This document shows, piece after piece, positions 11,973-22,439 of a stretch of 64,000 bases of DNA. Position 1 is the first letter of the stretch, and each line of letters opens with the position of its first letter. The stretch is taken from NCBI RefSeq assembly GCF_000340215.1, contig NW_006921538.1, positions 3,722,936 to 3,786,935 on the forward strand, given 5' to 3'. Below the pieces are notes generated by a model, which was given only the letters and a program-made list of their open reading frames with translations, ran no database searches and was not told where the DNA came from. The stretch is from Pseudocercospora fijiensis CIRAD86. Lineage: Eukaryota; Ascomycota; Dothideomycetes; Mycosphaerellales; Mycosphaerellaceae. Made by a program: the position numbers and the translations under genes.

Positions 11973-14900
11973 CTATGCAGTATTCCTCCTCAGAAGCTCT
12001 ATGGCAGGTAATAATTCCGACATGTGGAAAGGTTTTGTCACCACTCGATCCATACCCGCGTCTATAGCTTCGGCCTGCTGCTCTGCTCGTGCGTTCGCCG
12101 TCACGCCTAAGATGGGCATTCGAGATGTCCGTTGTGATTCCCGTTCTCGTAGTCGAATGATGCGAGTACATTCCAGTCCTCCCATCACCGGCATTTCGAT
12201 GTCCATCAACACGACTCCGATTTTGGCTGGATTGGTGCCGGCAGGATGTAGACAGTCGAGCGCTTCCCTACCGTGATTCGCGACTGTTACTCGGAAGCCG
12301 GCTCGAGTGAGTTGTTTGCGCATGACGCGCTGGTTGACGAGATTGTCTTCTACAATGAGCACGTTCATGTCTGTGGCATCCGAGGACACTTTCGGCTGGT
12401 CGACCATGATTTCATCTTTCGCGGAAGTGGGAGGTGATTCGAGGTGCGCTTGAATTGCGGCAATGCCCTCGTCCAACATCGAGATTCCATTCGCATCGAT
12501 GGCTTTAGGAGAGTCATCTCCAGGAGACTGTCGTTGTGGGGCTGGTCGTTCGGGTCGCGGTGCGGCACAGCGAGGTGCTTGTACGTAGAAGCAGAATGTG
12601 CAGCCGCTCTCTTGACTGGGTTGGAGGAAGCCTGCGGTGTTAGAAGCAACACCAATCTGGCCGCCCAGCTTCGCACAGAGCTCCTTTGAGATCCACAAGC
12701 CCAGACCTGAACCTCCATACTGTGCCTGCAGGAAAGAGTTAGTAAGAGGATCAGGTCAGAAATGTTCCCGTCCTTACATATGTCTTCGGCGAGGCTTGCT
12801 GGAATCGCTGGAACAGATTCTGCAATTCTTCTTCAACGATGCCAGGTCCCGTGTCTTTGATGGTGATGCACAAATATACGCAGTCCTCTTCCGACGACAC
12901 CGAGGTCATTCTCGACGTCGTCGGTGCAAAGCGCACACCACAATCTGCATCCGTCGGCCGCACAGGGCTTGCATTTAGTCGCACCACCACCTTTCGCGAA
13001 CTCTCGTGTTTCGTGAACTTGATCGCGTTTGTGAGAAGGTTGACCAGGATCTGAAGGAAGCGAGTAGAATCGAGCAGGACCCAATTGACCTCGCAGGCCT
13101 GATATGAGGATCCGATCGAATACTGCATCTCCACATCGCTTCGTTGGAGCTCGCCCTTGAACATCTTGAGCGCCTGTGTGACCACATCTGTAGGTCTCAT
13201 CGGCGCAGGATTTACTGTTAGCATCTGGCTGTCAAGTTTACTGATCGTCAACACATCGTCTATGATGCGCTTCTGGTGCTTTGCGCAAGTCATGATGGTC
13301 TCGACACTCTCCAGGATAGCTATGGCATTATCACGATCCAGCGTGAGCTGCCCATTCGCTGATTGTGAGAGAAGGCGGTTTACTGTCGTGTACACGTCGT
13401 CGGCGCATAACGTGATCGCTGCGAGTGGGTTTCTTGCTTCGTGATTCGTCGAGTCCATAAAGTTCTCCTGCTGTCGTCGTCGTTCGAGCTGTTCCTTCAC
13501 CTGTCGTTCTTGGAAGCCCTCCATCCATTTCTGTCGGCTAATGTCGACAAGACATCCAAACACACCCTTCACTCCATCGCCGTGAGGCCCGTCATTATCG
13601 TCACGCATGGCATATGCAGCGGTGAGCACCCAGGTCTCACCCGTCATGCGTTCTCCACCGTATACCTCATCAGTTATGAACGGTCTGTTCAGTCTTGCCT
13701 CGAATGATACCTGCTCTCCAGACAACAGCTTGCTCCATTGCTGCAAAGAATATGCCCGGTCGTCTTCGTGAAGTGCCAGGTTCAGCGATGGTATGTCTGG
13801 CGCCTTGTCGATAGCGCAGTTCGTCATCTCGAGGAAGCGTTGATTCGCGTACAGCAGGCTACCCTTGGTGTCAAACTCGAAAATACCGATAGGTGCCAAG
13901 TCTGCCATGCTTCGGAAACGAGTTTCGCTATGCTCGGCTACCTGCTGGCTCTTCGCGAGAGACTCCACAAGACGAATGCGATCACGAGCAGCAAGTCTGG
14001 CTGCCACGCGATTCCGTCGGGCTTCGTCCTCTGCCATGACCAAGGTAGAAAGTGAGGTGGTCAATTGCTGATGCAGCAGTCGAATGAATTGTTGATATGC
14101 AGCATTGTATTCTCGCCTCGTATTCAGTCCCAGTATGAGAAAGCCAGACCGGTGCTCTTGATACTTCGACCAGATGGGCATGATGACTGCGTTTCTGCAT
14201 TGGTCCCCATCGAACGCGCGCGACTTGGCGGCTTCTTGAAGGACGGGACACATGGTTCCGTCGGCGATGCTGAGCAGGATCAATTTCTGGGACTCCATAC
14301 ACTCTCTGAACAGCGGCGACAGTATCTCGCAGCCAGAATCGAGGTCGACCCTTTGAGGTAAGCCATGGAGGTGGGGAGGCGGTCGCACGCCGATCACGCC
14401 TTCCATCGTCCACTCTGTGCCTGAAAAGATGGAATTGTGGTCGGAGACAGACCCCGCATCGGCGTCTTGTGAGGTCGATGTCGACTGCACGGAAGCTCGT
14501 CGTGCATCATGTCCGACGGGTCCGTACAAGGCTGCGAATGGCACTTCTCGATCGTTCTTGCCCAGACCTCGCAAGACTGCAGTCCAGTACGACGAAACGG
14601 TGTCCACGTTGGCGGTGTGCTGGTCGAGCGTCTGTAGAGTCGCTATTCTTCTGGTGTAAACGACTTCCTGCGTGACATCGGTGACGGTGTTGAAGACACC
14701 TAGATTGCCAGTGGGGCCCGGGATGGGGATATTGACCCATGATGCCCAAACCTCTTCCAGATACCCAGCTCGGTCGACGTAAAATGGTTTCCGCTCTCCA
14801 TACGATGCGGCTCCGGTGGTGTCTGCGAGATCGAAGCTTCTTCCATACGGCAAATCGACCAGCTCCGGCCATATCTGCTCCACAGTCTTGCCCAGCGCCG

Positions 14901-15357
14901 ATGGATGCTTGTGCGCCACGACGTGGGAATATGCCTCGTTGTATACGGCGATGCGCTGGGGACCCCACCACAGCACGCACGCCTTGTTGTCCAGCAGACA
15001 CACATTGGCCATGCGCCTCAATTCTGCGCTCCATCCTGGCATTGGGCCCAAGTCGGTCTTGGCCCAGTCAAATGCGCGCAACAGCTTGATGTGGTCGGTG
15101 AGGATGCCACTGTTGCCCACATCGTCGGCCGTGACATCGAACGGTCCAGCAGGCGCGCTGGGGCCGTGCGATATCTGGTGCTGCCATAGCGGTATGCCCG
15201 GGTCTGCAGCCACGGTGTGTTCATGCTCACGCGTGTGAGGGCGCCTCTGCTCTTGCTCTTGCTCTTGCTCTTGCTGTAGATATCGTGCGCGCGCGTTCAG
15301 TGTGTCGGAGAGCCATTGCGCGTCGTGCTCTTTCAGAAAGGCGTATGCAGCATCCAT
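11973..15357 (-). CDS. Hybrid histidine kinase with GAF/PAS sensor and receiver domain
   Basis: Two exons (12778-15357 and 11973-12725) with a 52-bp intron give 1110 residues; the intron interrupts the ATPase domain just before its G2 box. Order: Gln/Glu repeat near residue 30; an N-terminal PAS-like segment starting LLRAFDWAKTDLGPM; a GAF-like region about 270-430; a PAS domain about 475-620; and a dimerisation H box (NHEARNPLAAI) near residue 640. The HATPase follows with N box NLLTNAIKFT, IKDTGPGI and GGSGLGLWI. The receiver carries IVEDN, MDIEMPVMGG (phospho-acceptor Asp) and TKPF. No transmembrane segment is seen, so it is probably cytosolic. It should autophosphorylate on His and feed a phosphorelay through Ypd1. 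The open frame runs 13 codons above the ATG, but without another ATG, so 15357 is chosen. The kinase group is not assigned. Confidence 0.92.
15249..15276. repeat. Hexanucleotide microsatellite inside the histidine kinase gene
   Basis: About four copies of the plus-strand unit TGCTCT encode alternating Gln-Glu near the kinase N-terminus. In-frame length changes are likely between strains. Confidence 0.85.
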
Positions 15358-15915
15358 CCCCGTCCGCGTCCGCCGACCAGCACGGGGCTGTCGCACTGCA
15401 CTGCCCAGAAGCTCTTGCTCTGCGGAACACGGTCATCTCGAGGCGCAGGAATGCGGGTGAGTGCATCTGGAACACTGTCCACGGACTGTCGGCCTTGATT
15501 GCTGCCTTTCTGCCAGCCGACGCGATCTGGAACCTTGCCAAAAGGCTATTCTAATTCCTTGGAAGCTTAGTGGGTTCGAATCTTGGTTGCATGTGATCAC
15601 CAGCCGAACGTGGATGATATACAGTACGAACGAACGACAATGCACCAACACCCGAGCGAGACTATGCATAATGAAAAAAAGGACCGTTTCCGGACATATC
15701 TGTGACTTCGAACAGCCTCATGTCGAAGGCGGCTCCAAGAGAGAAAGCAGAAGATAGGTGCTTCCAGCTATGCCTCCGAACAAAATGAAAGTTCGCTTCC
15801 GTATAAGGGTTCGCTCTCCAGACGCCAGTACAATAGCAAAAAGAATTTCCGTCACGGGGAATTGACTACAGCCACATTAGCACTCGCTTCTCTCATGATT
15901 GCGCCTCAATCGTCG
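15358..15915. other. Intergenic, no gene seen
   Basis: Upstream region of the histidine kinase; ordinary composition, no convincing coding frame or element. Confidence 0.4.
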
Positions 15916-15984
15916 ACTTACACCCCGGCCTCAACGGTTCTTCGCAATGAGAGCGTTGCATCCTAGCCACTAGACGATGACGGA
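15916..15984 (-). pseudogene. tRNA-Glu(CTC) relic with intron, 3' part lost
   Basis: Read on the minus strand from 15984, the sequence has the eukaryotic tRNA-Glu acceptor and D-arm (TCCGTCA, then CTAGTGGCTAGGAT). An anticodon stem CAACG/CGTTG encloses CTCTCA and C with a 10-base insert (TTGCGAAGAA) at the standard intron position. Spliced, the anticodon would be CTC. The T arm lacks the usual GGTTCGA loop and no 3' acceptor complement (TGACGGA) follows. It is therefore probably a truncated or diverged copy rather than a working gene. Confidence 0.6.
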
Positions 15985-16017
15985 TAGCTTTGATTGGATG
16001 CCAGTGACGACTGCAAG

Positions 16018-16037
16018 TACGTATGTATGTATGTATA
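16018..16037. repeat. TATG microsatellite
   Basis: Four to five tandem TATG units lie in the intergenic stretch 15985-16402. That stretch otherwise shows nothing recognisable except the upstream region of the PEBP-like gene. Confidence 0.85.
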
Positions 16038-16402
16038 CAGCTCCAGGTCTTGCTGAATGTGGGCGACAATAGAAATTTTCGACAGGCGTCGGTGACACTA
16101 CGGCATCGACCTGGTGCCAAGGCCTCTTCAACTCGCCAGCCTCTTTCGTCTATGCATTCAGTGCAATAGTGTCCTTGAAGCAAGCGACTTCATTCAGAGC
16201 ATTTCAGACCACTTTCGGTAGCGACCCCATTACTGCATTAGGATCGCGCCATCCTTGGGGTCGGACACTGCTGCGGATATAATGCAGGAGGATCAGGATG
16301 ACAAAGACATCGCAACGACTCTCGTAGCCGATATAATCCTCGAAAAAGTCTCCGTCGTCAATCGAGGCTTACTTCAACTTCCTCCTCCGCGGAATCAGCA
16401 TC

Positions 16403-16974
16403 ATGCCAACCAACCAGAGCGCCTTCACCGCCGTCCAGGCCTCAACCGGCGAAGAACTGACAGTGCGTTTCGACAACGAAACCATCAAACATGCCGCCTA
16501 CGTTCCGAAATCCAGTGAGAGAAATGCCACCCCCTCTTCCCGATCAAACAAACACTAACATCTCCAAAAGAAGCCCGAACCGCACCACACCTAATCTTCC
16601 CCTTATCCAAACCCGATAAAACATACCTCATCATAGCCCTCGACCTCGACGCACTATTCGTGAACATCCCCATCCTCGGCCCAATTCTGCACTGGATCCA
16701 ACCCGGCCTCAAAGCCTCTGCCGACAACGTCCTCACCACAAACGAGCCTTTTGTCGCAGATTACATCGGACCTGCTCCACCGCCTCTCAGCGGTCCTCAT
16801 CGGTATTGCTTCTTTCTGTACGAGCAGCCAGAGAATTTTGATGGGAGGAAGTATGCGCCGCCGAATGGAGGGAAGCTTTCGGCGATGAAGCGTATGAGGT
16901 TTGATGTGGAGGGTTTTGAAAACGAGGTTGGGTTGGGGGTGATTGTGGGGTGTGCTTATTTTAGGAGTAATTGA
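16403..16974 (+). CDS. PEBP-like (phosphatidylethanolamine-binding) protein
   Basis: Two exons, 16403-16514 and 16571-16974, with a 56-bp intron (GTGAGA..AAAG) give 171 residues. The family is suggested by TYLIIALDLDALF where most members have the DPDxP loop, by HWIQPGL matching the HW motif, and by DYIGPAPPPLSGPHRYCFFLYEQP, the conserved GPxxxxGxHRY strand. The C-terminus ends in a GCAYFRSN strand as in fungal members. PEBPs bind anionic ligands or phospholipid headgroups and often act as protease or kinase regulators. The DPD loop is altered to DLD here, so ligand binding may differ. The frame is open upstream of the ATG without another good start, so an additional short 5' exon is possible. 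No signal peptide is visible from this start. Confidence 0.8.
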
Positions 16975-18015
16975 TGGGATTGGGGAATTGTCGAGAAGGT
17001 GATGAATGAGGAGCTTTGGATTTCGATTGCGAGGTAGCTTTGCTTATGGCGATCAATGAGGGAAGTACATGTACATCGGCGTGACTCTTGACATCTGCAT
17101 TGCCCATGACCTCTCTTCTCACCAGCAGCAATGACTTCATTCTTCAAAAATTCCAGCCTTCTCCAGGTCCTCCAGCACAAGAGGAAACCAGCTGATACGG
17201 ATTCAGTGTTGAGAAACACTGTGCCAGTACCAAGGCTGTGAAAAGACCTGCTACCCCAGCTCCGAAAATGTCGACATCCCTATAATATATCGTGCGACAG
17301 CTCAAATAGTCAGTGGAAATTGAATTGCAACTTGATTCGAATTCAGTACTGTGGCACTGAAGAAGCTCAAGCACAGATATGTAGCAATGCTACCATATTA
17401 TGACTTTCGCGGTTCAGCCTGATTCTCCGCAATGCGCAACGGGAAACGGGTATCGACTTGAGCAGACAGCATACCCTCGTCAAGCACATGGTTTCTTCGA
17501 ATGTCTCTTGGCATGAAGTCGGCTCGCTGGCTGCGTCCCCGATATTCCGTGCTGGGATCCGGTGGGCGTTAATCTTGAGGTGTTCATGTATACTCATTGG
17601 GTACGGATCATTCGGGTATCAGCCTAACGAGCTCCATCCGTGCTTTGGTGAGGGTGTAGATTCATTCCCGGGTAATTAATCTGAGAAGAGGCTTCAGCAT
17701 TTTGCGAGCGAATTGCACAAACTGGATGAGGCTAGTATGGATGGCCTGGAATCCGCTTTGAATTTTGTCGAGTTTAATGGTGTGTAGATGATCACGACCA
17801 AGGATTGACAGTCCTACAGCAATGCAGTGCTCCACGATGGTATGTCGGAAGTTTCACGGCTCCCTGCATCTGTCGTTTGACCGCCTCAGTAGCGTTTGAC
17901 CGCGTCATCAGCAAACGCGAATCCAGCTCTAGTTCTTTAACCTCGCATCCCATCTTTTCACTTTCGTCCATCTTCAGCTTCCCATCAAGTCACTAAACCT
18001 CTCCACCTCTCCACC
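16975..18015. other. Intergenic, no gene seen
   Basis: Ordinary composition. Only short overlapping frames are present, none with recognisable features. The last part is pyrimidine-rich just before the ATG at 18016, as in many fungal promoters/5' leaders. Confidence 0.4.
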
Positions 18016-18483
18016 ATGACACCAGACAAAATGGAAGAGTTGATCGACATGAGCCGCGAGCTCCAAGACAGGGCACTCAGAGCACAAGCCGGGATCAACT
18101 ATCTCGCAAACCACGTCGCACTTCTCAACCGCACCGTCCTCCAGCGTAACATCCAGCAGACCGACCTTGGCAAGCTCTTCGTCGTCCATAATAAATGCCT
18201 CTGGCACTTGGCGTGCGCTTACCGCATGCTGGACCAGGCCGTGGATGGTGCGGAAGTGGAGAAGTGGAAGCAAGACGTAAAGGAAGACCTGCCAGAGGTG
18301 ACACGCGAGCGGGTCAAGGAGTATGTGGCCATGCTGGACAGCAAGGGTGGAGATGTAAGTCTGTAAGCAGGAAGCTGGTCGCATGCCGATACTGACTGAT
18401 TCGTCGAGAAGAAGGTCGGAGTCGAGAAGAAGGAGTCCATCGACGACACCGATGAAAGCAAGGTCAAGAGGGAGCAGGCCTGA
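18016..18483 (+). CDS. Small helical hypothetical protein
   Basis: Two exons, 18016-18354 and 18409-18483, with a 54-bp intron (GTAAGT..CGAG) give 137 residues. The start follows a pyrimidine-rich leader ending CCACCATGA, a good fungal context. The protein is predicted helical and hydrophilic; the C-terminal 25 residues are Lys/Glu-rich and disordered-looking. The middle (LGKLFVVHNKCLWHLACAY, then a VEKWKQDVKEDLP stretch) weakly resembles the shared block of the three paralogues at 20449-22439, spaced alike. It may be a distant member, but that similarity is too weak to count as homology. No known domain. Confidence 0.6.
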
Positions 18484-18849
18484 TTCGCGTCGTGGCATTG
18501 AGTGGGTGTTTGCATCCAATCGGGGTCTTTTGGGTCCTGGTTGGGCTTCGCGCGACACGGTGCGTATTGCCACGACGATGGCAAGACACGGGAGTCCTGT
18601 GCTCACGTTACCGGCTGCTTCGATGATGGATTGAGCATGTATGTTGCGAGTGGATGAATCATGTGTCTAGAGAACAGTGTCAGAGGTCCAAAACGGCTGC
18701 GAATAGGAGCAAGAAGGAAGGAATGCCATTGCAGTGATTGAACCAGATGAGAGAGCACCGCAATTGGGTTCAACGGTTGATTCGCGCTTTACGGCCGAGC
18801 TGGCGTCAAACGGCACATGAGTGGTGTCTTCTCCCTGCAGCAACAAAAG
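18484..18849. other. Intergenic, no gene seen
   Basis: Between the small gene at 18016 and the P450 relic. Nothing recognised. Confidence 0.35.
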
Positions 18850-19320
18850 GTGCGCACAGTCAGCAAGTGTCTCAGCAAAGATGAAGCGATGCCTCCCAAG
18901 ATCCAAAGATCTTCTGCTCGCGCCCTCTCTCCATTGCTTCCTTCGCATAGCTAGCTCCACATCGAAGTCTAACACGACCGCAGCAAGAAGTCGTCGCGTT
19001 TCATGCCACGCCAGGTTCTGCATTCGGATCAAGTTCACCCTTCTCAACCCAAGCAATTCCTCGGCCCGATGTGGAACGGTTGAACAGAACCCAATCGATC
19101 GTTCCTGAACTCGTCGGGTCTGTCTGGCAGCCGGCGCTCTGGTATGTATTCGTGAACTCGATGAAACGCTTCCTCGTCGTGATGCGCGGCATACTGGTTG
19201 ATGCTGACCTGGGTGTCTCCTGCGACCCACCAGCCGTCGATCACACAACAGCCGCGAGGAGTTCGGCGAGGATGCACGACCGGGACTGGTAGATACAGGC
19301 GTAACCGGCATAGATGTTGG
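18850..19320 (-). pseudogene. Cytochrome P450 C-terminal relic
   Basis: On the minus strand one frame reads the region after the ExxR helix: CVIDGWWVAGDTQVSINQY, a PERRLP segment, NDRLGSVQPF and the heme Cys loop FHIGPRNCLG. It hits TGA right after the loop at 19044-19046. Another frame then continues with NLAWHETRRLLAAVVLDFD, the normal helix L, to about 18860. So there is a frameshift directly behind the heme ligand. No I-helix, ExxR or N-terminal membrane anchor is seen upstream. This is a broken 3' fragment of a microsomal P450 gene, not a working enzyme. Confidence 0.75.
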
Positions 19321-19513
19321 AAGGAATGATGAGGGCGGGCTGTACGAGGGCCACAATATCGCTCATGTTGAGGCTTGCACTCGAAGTCGCTCCCTCCCCG
19401 CCACCACTCCCGAAAGCCAATTGCAGCTCCCACGTGCCTTCCGCGTCATTATTCGCATCTCCTGATGACCTGATCATAACAACTCCCCGGCTTCCATCTC
19501 ACCCACCGCCAAC

Positions 19514-19912
19514 ATGGTATACGAGAATATGACGTCCGCCTCCGCCTCCGACATGCTCCGCGATCGTCTCCTCCAAATCGCTGCAGAACGTAAGCGGAAA
19601 GAACTGGAACGCCAGCAGGAACAAGAGGCATTGGAAGCGAAGCAGGCCGAAAAGCGTAACCGCAAGAGCTACATGGAGCGCTTCGGCATGACGCGGAAGG
19701 AAGTGCGCAAGCTCATGGTATGGTCGCCGCAGCGCAGTGGGAGGCAGAACCTGCTGGAGAAGAGAATCGTGGAGCTGCGGAAGCAGAAGCGGGCGAAGAA
19801 GGGCAATGCACCAGCCGACGTACAGGAGTCGAGTCCGCAGAAGCAGCATGGACAGCCAAAGGCGCCGGCGAAGAAGGGCGGTGTCAGGGCACGGAAAGCT
19901 GTGAAGTCGTGA
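19514..19912 (+). CDS. Basic coiled-coil hypothetical protein
   Basis: Single frame of 132 residues with an ATG in good context (CCAACATGG). Residues about 14-55 are Glu/Lys/Arg/Gln-rich with heptad spacing, a probable coiled coil. A short YMERFGMTRKEVRKLMVW segment follows, then a Lys/Ala/Pro-rich basic tail. Such composition suggests a nuclear or nucleolar location but I recognise no family. No intron is needed. Confidence 0.55.
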   Translation: MVYENMTSASASDMLRDRLLQIAAERKRKELERQQEQEALEAKQAEKRNRKSYMERFGMTRKEVRKLMVWSPQRSGRQNLLEKRIVELRKQKRAKKGNAPADVQESSPQKQHGQPKAPAKKGGVRARKAVKS

Positions 19913-20448
19913 AAGAGCACATGCGGCATCGTCAATCGCAGCTTTCTTCAAGCGGCTCATCCAAGCATCATCACGCAGAAATCATCATGCTACAGCATCT
20001 ACCCCCAGTAAACCATGCCAGAATGATCTACAGAAGTTACTGGAGCATTCATCGACATCGACCGGTGGCAATTGAGCTGGCTGAGGATTCATCACGACCA
20101 CCAATCGACTGCGATGGCGCGAGAATGGTTAGGACATGAGATGATTGTCCACGCCAGAGAGAATGCCATTCCATACCATGGTCTCAGAATGCAAGGGAAA
20201 CAGGCTCTGTGCCTGACTTTGTGGAGTCTCGATGCAATGTTCTTGCAGAGGCAGGAGGAACAAAGGTAGCAGCATCCGCATATGGAAAGCAGTCATCCTT
20301 TAGACAGCTCTTTGTTGTGAGCTATGACAAGTCGTGATTGCACTCAATGGTTCTCATCGATCTTGCCATCACGCCGAAACTCTCTAAGAGTCTCATTTAC
20401 CAGGAACCTAGGCTTCGTCCTGACTTCGCACACCGTGTCATTGTCACA
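19913..20448. other. Intergenic, no gene seen
   Basis: Ordinary composition. The frame of the next gene is open upstream to 20338 with an ATG at 20347, which could extend that protein by 34 residues. Confidence 0.4.
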
Positions 20449-20835
20449 ATGGAGCTCTCCAAGGCTGACAAGATCAAGGACATCGAAGCACGCCTCCAAA
20501 CGGCAAAACTGGAGAAGCTCAAGCTACAGCAACAAGTCAGCGCTCTGCAGGCCGTGTCCGCCGACATGGAAGAATTCGCAATCGAATTCTCGACGACGCC
20601 CGATGACAATGCTGTCCATGGCTCCCTGATTGAACAGCTTGCGCGAGCTCACTGCTTACTGCAAACCGTCTACTTGGCAGAAGAGGACTCATGGCGACAT
20701 CCGAAGAAGCCTCAAATGGCGCAAATAGCCGCATACCTCGAGGATTTATCTGGCGCATTGGGTGGGAGCATTCACACGGCGATTCTTGAAAGAAGTGGGG
20801 AACTACAGGCAGACCATTATGGGCTTGAGCCATAG
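20449..20835 (+). CDS. Paralogue 1 of an unrecognised small-protein family
   Basis: Intronless frame of 128 residues from the ATG in CACAATGGA. The N-terminal half (SKADKIKDIEARL onward) is a coiled coil. The C-terminal half carries a block shared with the two following genes: LIEQLARAHCLLQTVYLAEE, then a Pro-rich turn, a YLEDLSGALGGSIHTAIL helix and a YGL end. An ATG at 20347 would give a longer form, but the second paralogue also begins its homology at the matching SK/TK position. All three genes point the same way. No known domain, no signal peptide; likely cytoplasmic or nuclear. Function unknown. Confidence 0.6.
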   Translation: MELSKADKIKDIEARLQTAKLEKLKLQQQVSALQAVSADMEEFAIEFSTTPDDNAVHGSLIEQLARAHCLLQTVYLAEEDSWRHPKKPQMAQIAAYLEDLSGALGGSIHTAILERSGELQADHYGLEP

Positions 20836-21212
20836 CATGAAGAGATTGCCATATGCCCTGGATGTGCGGCCGTCAGAGCATGGACTCAGTCTTGTACAGA
20901 GACCACTCTTTTTTTGAGCATGACCGCGATCGCGCTGTTTCAGGCCTGGTAGCCGCCGGGCTGCCTCCGACAAGGCCGGAATCTGTAAAAGAGGCACGCA
21001 GTCTCGCCAATTTATCACAACGCTTGCCAGACAAGGTCAACATAGCTGGCCCCGGCCTGCTCAGTGTCTGGATATCACTGAAAATCTGCCATTCTACAAC
21101 CCTTGATTTGCTCTGACGTGAGCTGCAAGCTAGATGCACCTTGCTTGCCGCTCCACCATTGAAAGATTCTCGTATTGCAACTGCACGCAACTCGAAGACA
21201 GCTGATCTGCTG
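20836..21212. other. Spacer between paralogues 1 and 2, no gene seen
   Basis: No recognisable coding sequence; any remains of a further paralogue could not be made out. Confidence 0.35.
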
Positions 21213-21816
21213 ATGCTAGAGCTATACGGCCAACTTTTCGGCCATACCTTGATCCACTCAAAGGCCAATAGCTACATCGCAATTGAAGTACGTCTTCTGA
21301 ACTCCACCTCATCAACTGCGCCAACTTGCCCAAATCTACGCGATCATCAAGCCCTCCACCGAGCTCACCAAGGATGAAGAGATCAAAGCACTGCAAGAAC
21401 GCCTTCGGAAAGCCGAAGAAGGAAATCGCCAGCTCCAGAACCAAATCGATGCCCTCAAAACCAGATTCGACCGTGAACTGCAGCGCGCGATTTTGATTGA
21501 GCAGCTCGCTCGTGCTCACTACCATCTGCAAAACATATACCTGGCCGACGTAGAGCCCGAAAACTACTCGAAGCCGGACCCTTCTCAAGTGCGCGAATGG
21601 CTCGTGAGCCTGACTGACGCGGTGGGCGGGGACGTGTATGCAGTGGTGCTTGATAAGAGTTACAAGCTTGACGACAAGAAGTATGGATACAAGGTACTGT
21701 CTGACTCCGAACTTGAGCAAGTAGAAAACACACTGACACATTGACAGGACGTAGAAGCTGGCATCCGCGATATTATGGCCTCCAGGAATATGCGCGCAGG
21801 ACATGGCTTCACATAG
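21213..21816 (+). CDS. Paralogue 2 of the unrecognised small-protein family
   Basis: Model of three exons, 21213-21287, 21352-21693 and 21748-21816, gives 161 residues. The second intron is well supported: 54 bp, a CTGAC branch site ten bases before the AG, and the downstream exon restores a YGYK-DVEAGIRD tail similar in place to the YGYEEDLLEKE tail of paralogue 3. The first intron (64 bp, GTACGT..CAAG) and exon are inferred because the frame 21301-21693 has no ATG. The shared block reads LIEQLARAHYHLQNIYLAD, VREWLVSLTDAVGGDVYAVV and KKYGYK, after a coiled coil starting ELTKDEEIKALQERL. Function unknown. Confidence 0.5.
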
Positions 21817-21959
21817 AGGTTATCACATGGTGAAAAGATGCTCGAAACGTCTCCGCGCGTGAAATTGTATCCCGAGAAACCACTTCGAAGTTCTCCTTTC
21901 CCTCCATTCGTAGATGAGCAAACATCCCTCATGACTGAAATACGCGGCTCAGTACCTCC

Positions 21960-22439
21960 ATGCGGCTCACCTTCACCAAAGACCTCAACACGAACGAACT
22001 CGTCATGAGCTCTAACAACACGGACACCAAGTACTTCCAAAACGGTCATCTAGACATCGCCCGCTTTCAATCCGACTTGTCAACTTTCCAACACGACCTC
22101 GCAAAATTCAAAGCAACATTGACAGACGCGAGTTCTCACCTCCTGTCCACACTTCCCAAAAATCCCGAGGCTCTAGTCCAATGCATCGAACAACTCGCCC
22201 ACGCCAAATTCCTGCTCTCACAAGTCTACACCGCTGGAACAATGCCGAGTTTAAGCCAGGTCAGTGTGGATTATGGCGAGGTGAAGAATTGGTTGAGTAC
22301 GCTGGAGTTGGGATTGCCGAAGGAGGTTTATGATGCTGTTGTTGCGAGGGAGGATGATTTGGGGAGGTTTGGGTATGAGGAGGATCTGTTGGAGAAGGAG
22401 AGGCGGAGGTGGGAAGGTAGGGAGAGGGAGGGGTGGTAG
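21960..22439 (+). CDS. Paralogue 3 of the unrecognised small-protein family
   Basis: Intronless frame of 159 residues; a second in-frame ATG lies 15 codons in. The N-terminal half is helical. The shared block is recognisable but more diverged: QCIEQLAHAKFLLSQVYTAG, VKNWLSTLELGLPKEVYDAVV and RFGYEEDLL, ending in a strongly charged Glu/Arg tail. It is the most diverged of the three genes. The order, same strand and close spacing point to local tandem duplication. Function unknown. Confidence 0.58.
   Translation: MRLTFTKDLNTNELVMSSNNTDTKYFQNGHLDIARFQSDLSTFQHDLAKFKATLTDASSHLLSTLPKNPEALVQCIEQLAHAKFLLSQVYTAGTMPSLSQVSVDYGEVKNWLSTLELGLPKEVYDAVVAREDDLGRFGYEEDLLEKERRRWEGREREGW

Noticed and set aside
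9342..16974. Possible secondary-metabolite gene cluster (transporter, kinase, PEBP and later a P450)
   Set aside because: No backbone synthase is present, the P450 is a broken fragment and the genes belong to unrelated processes.
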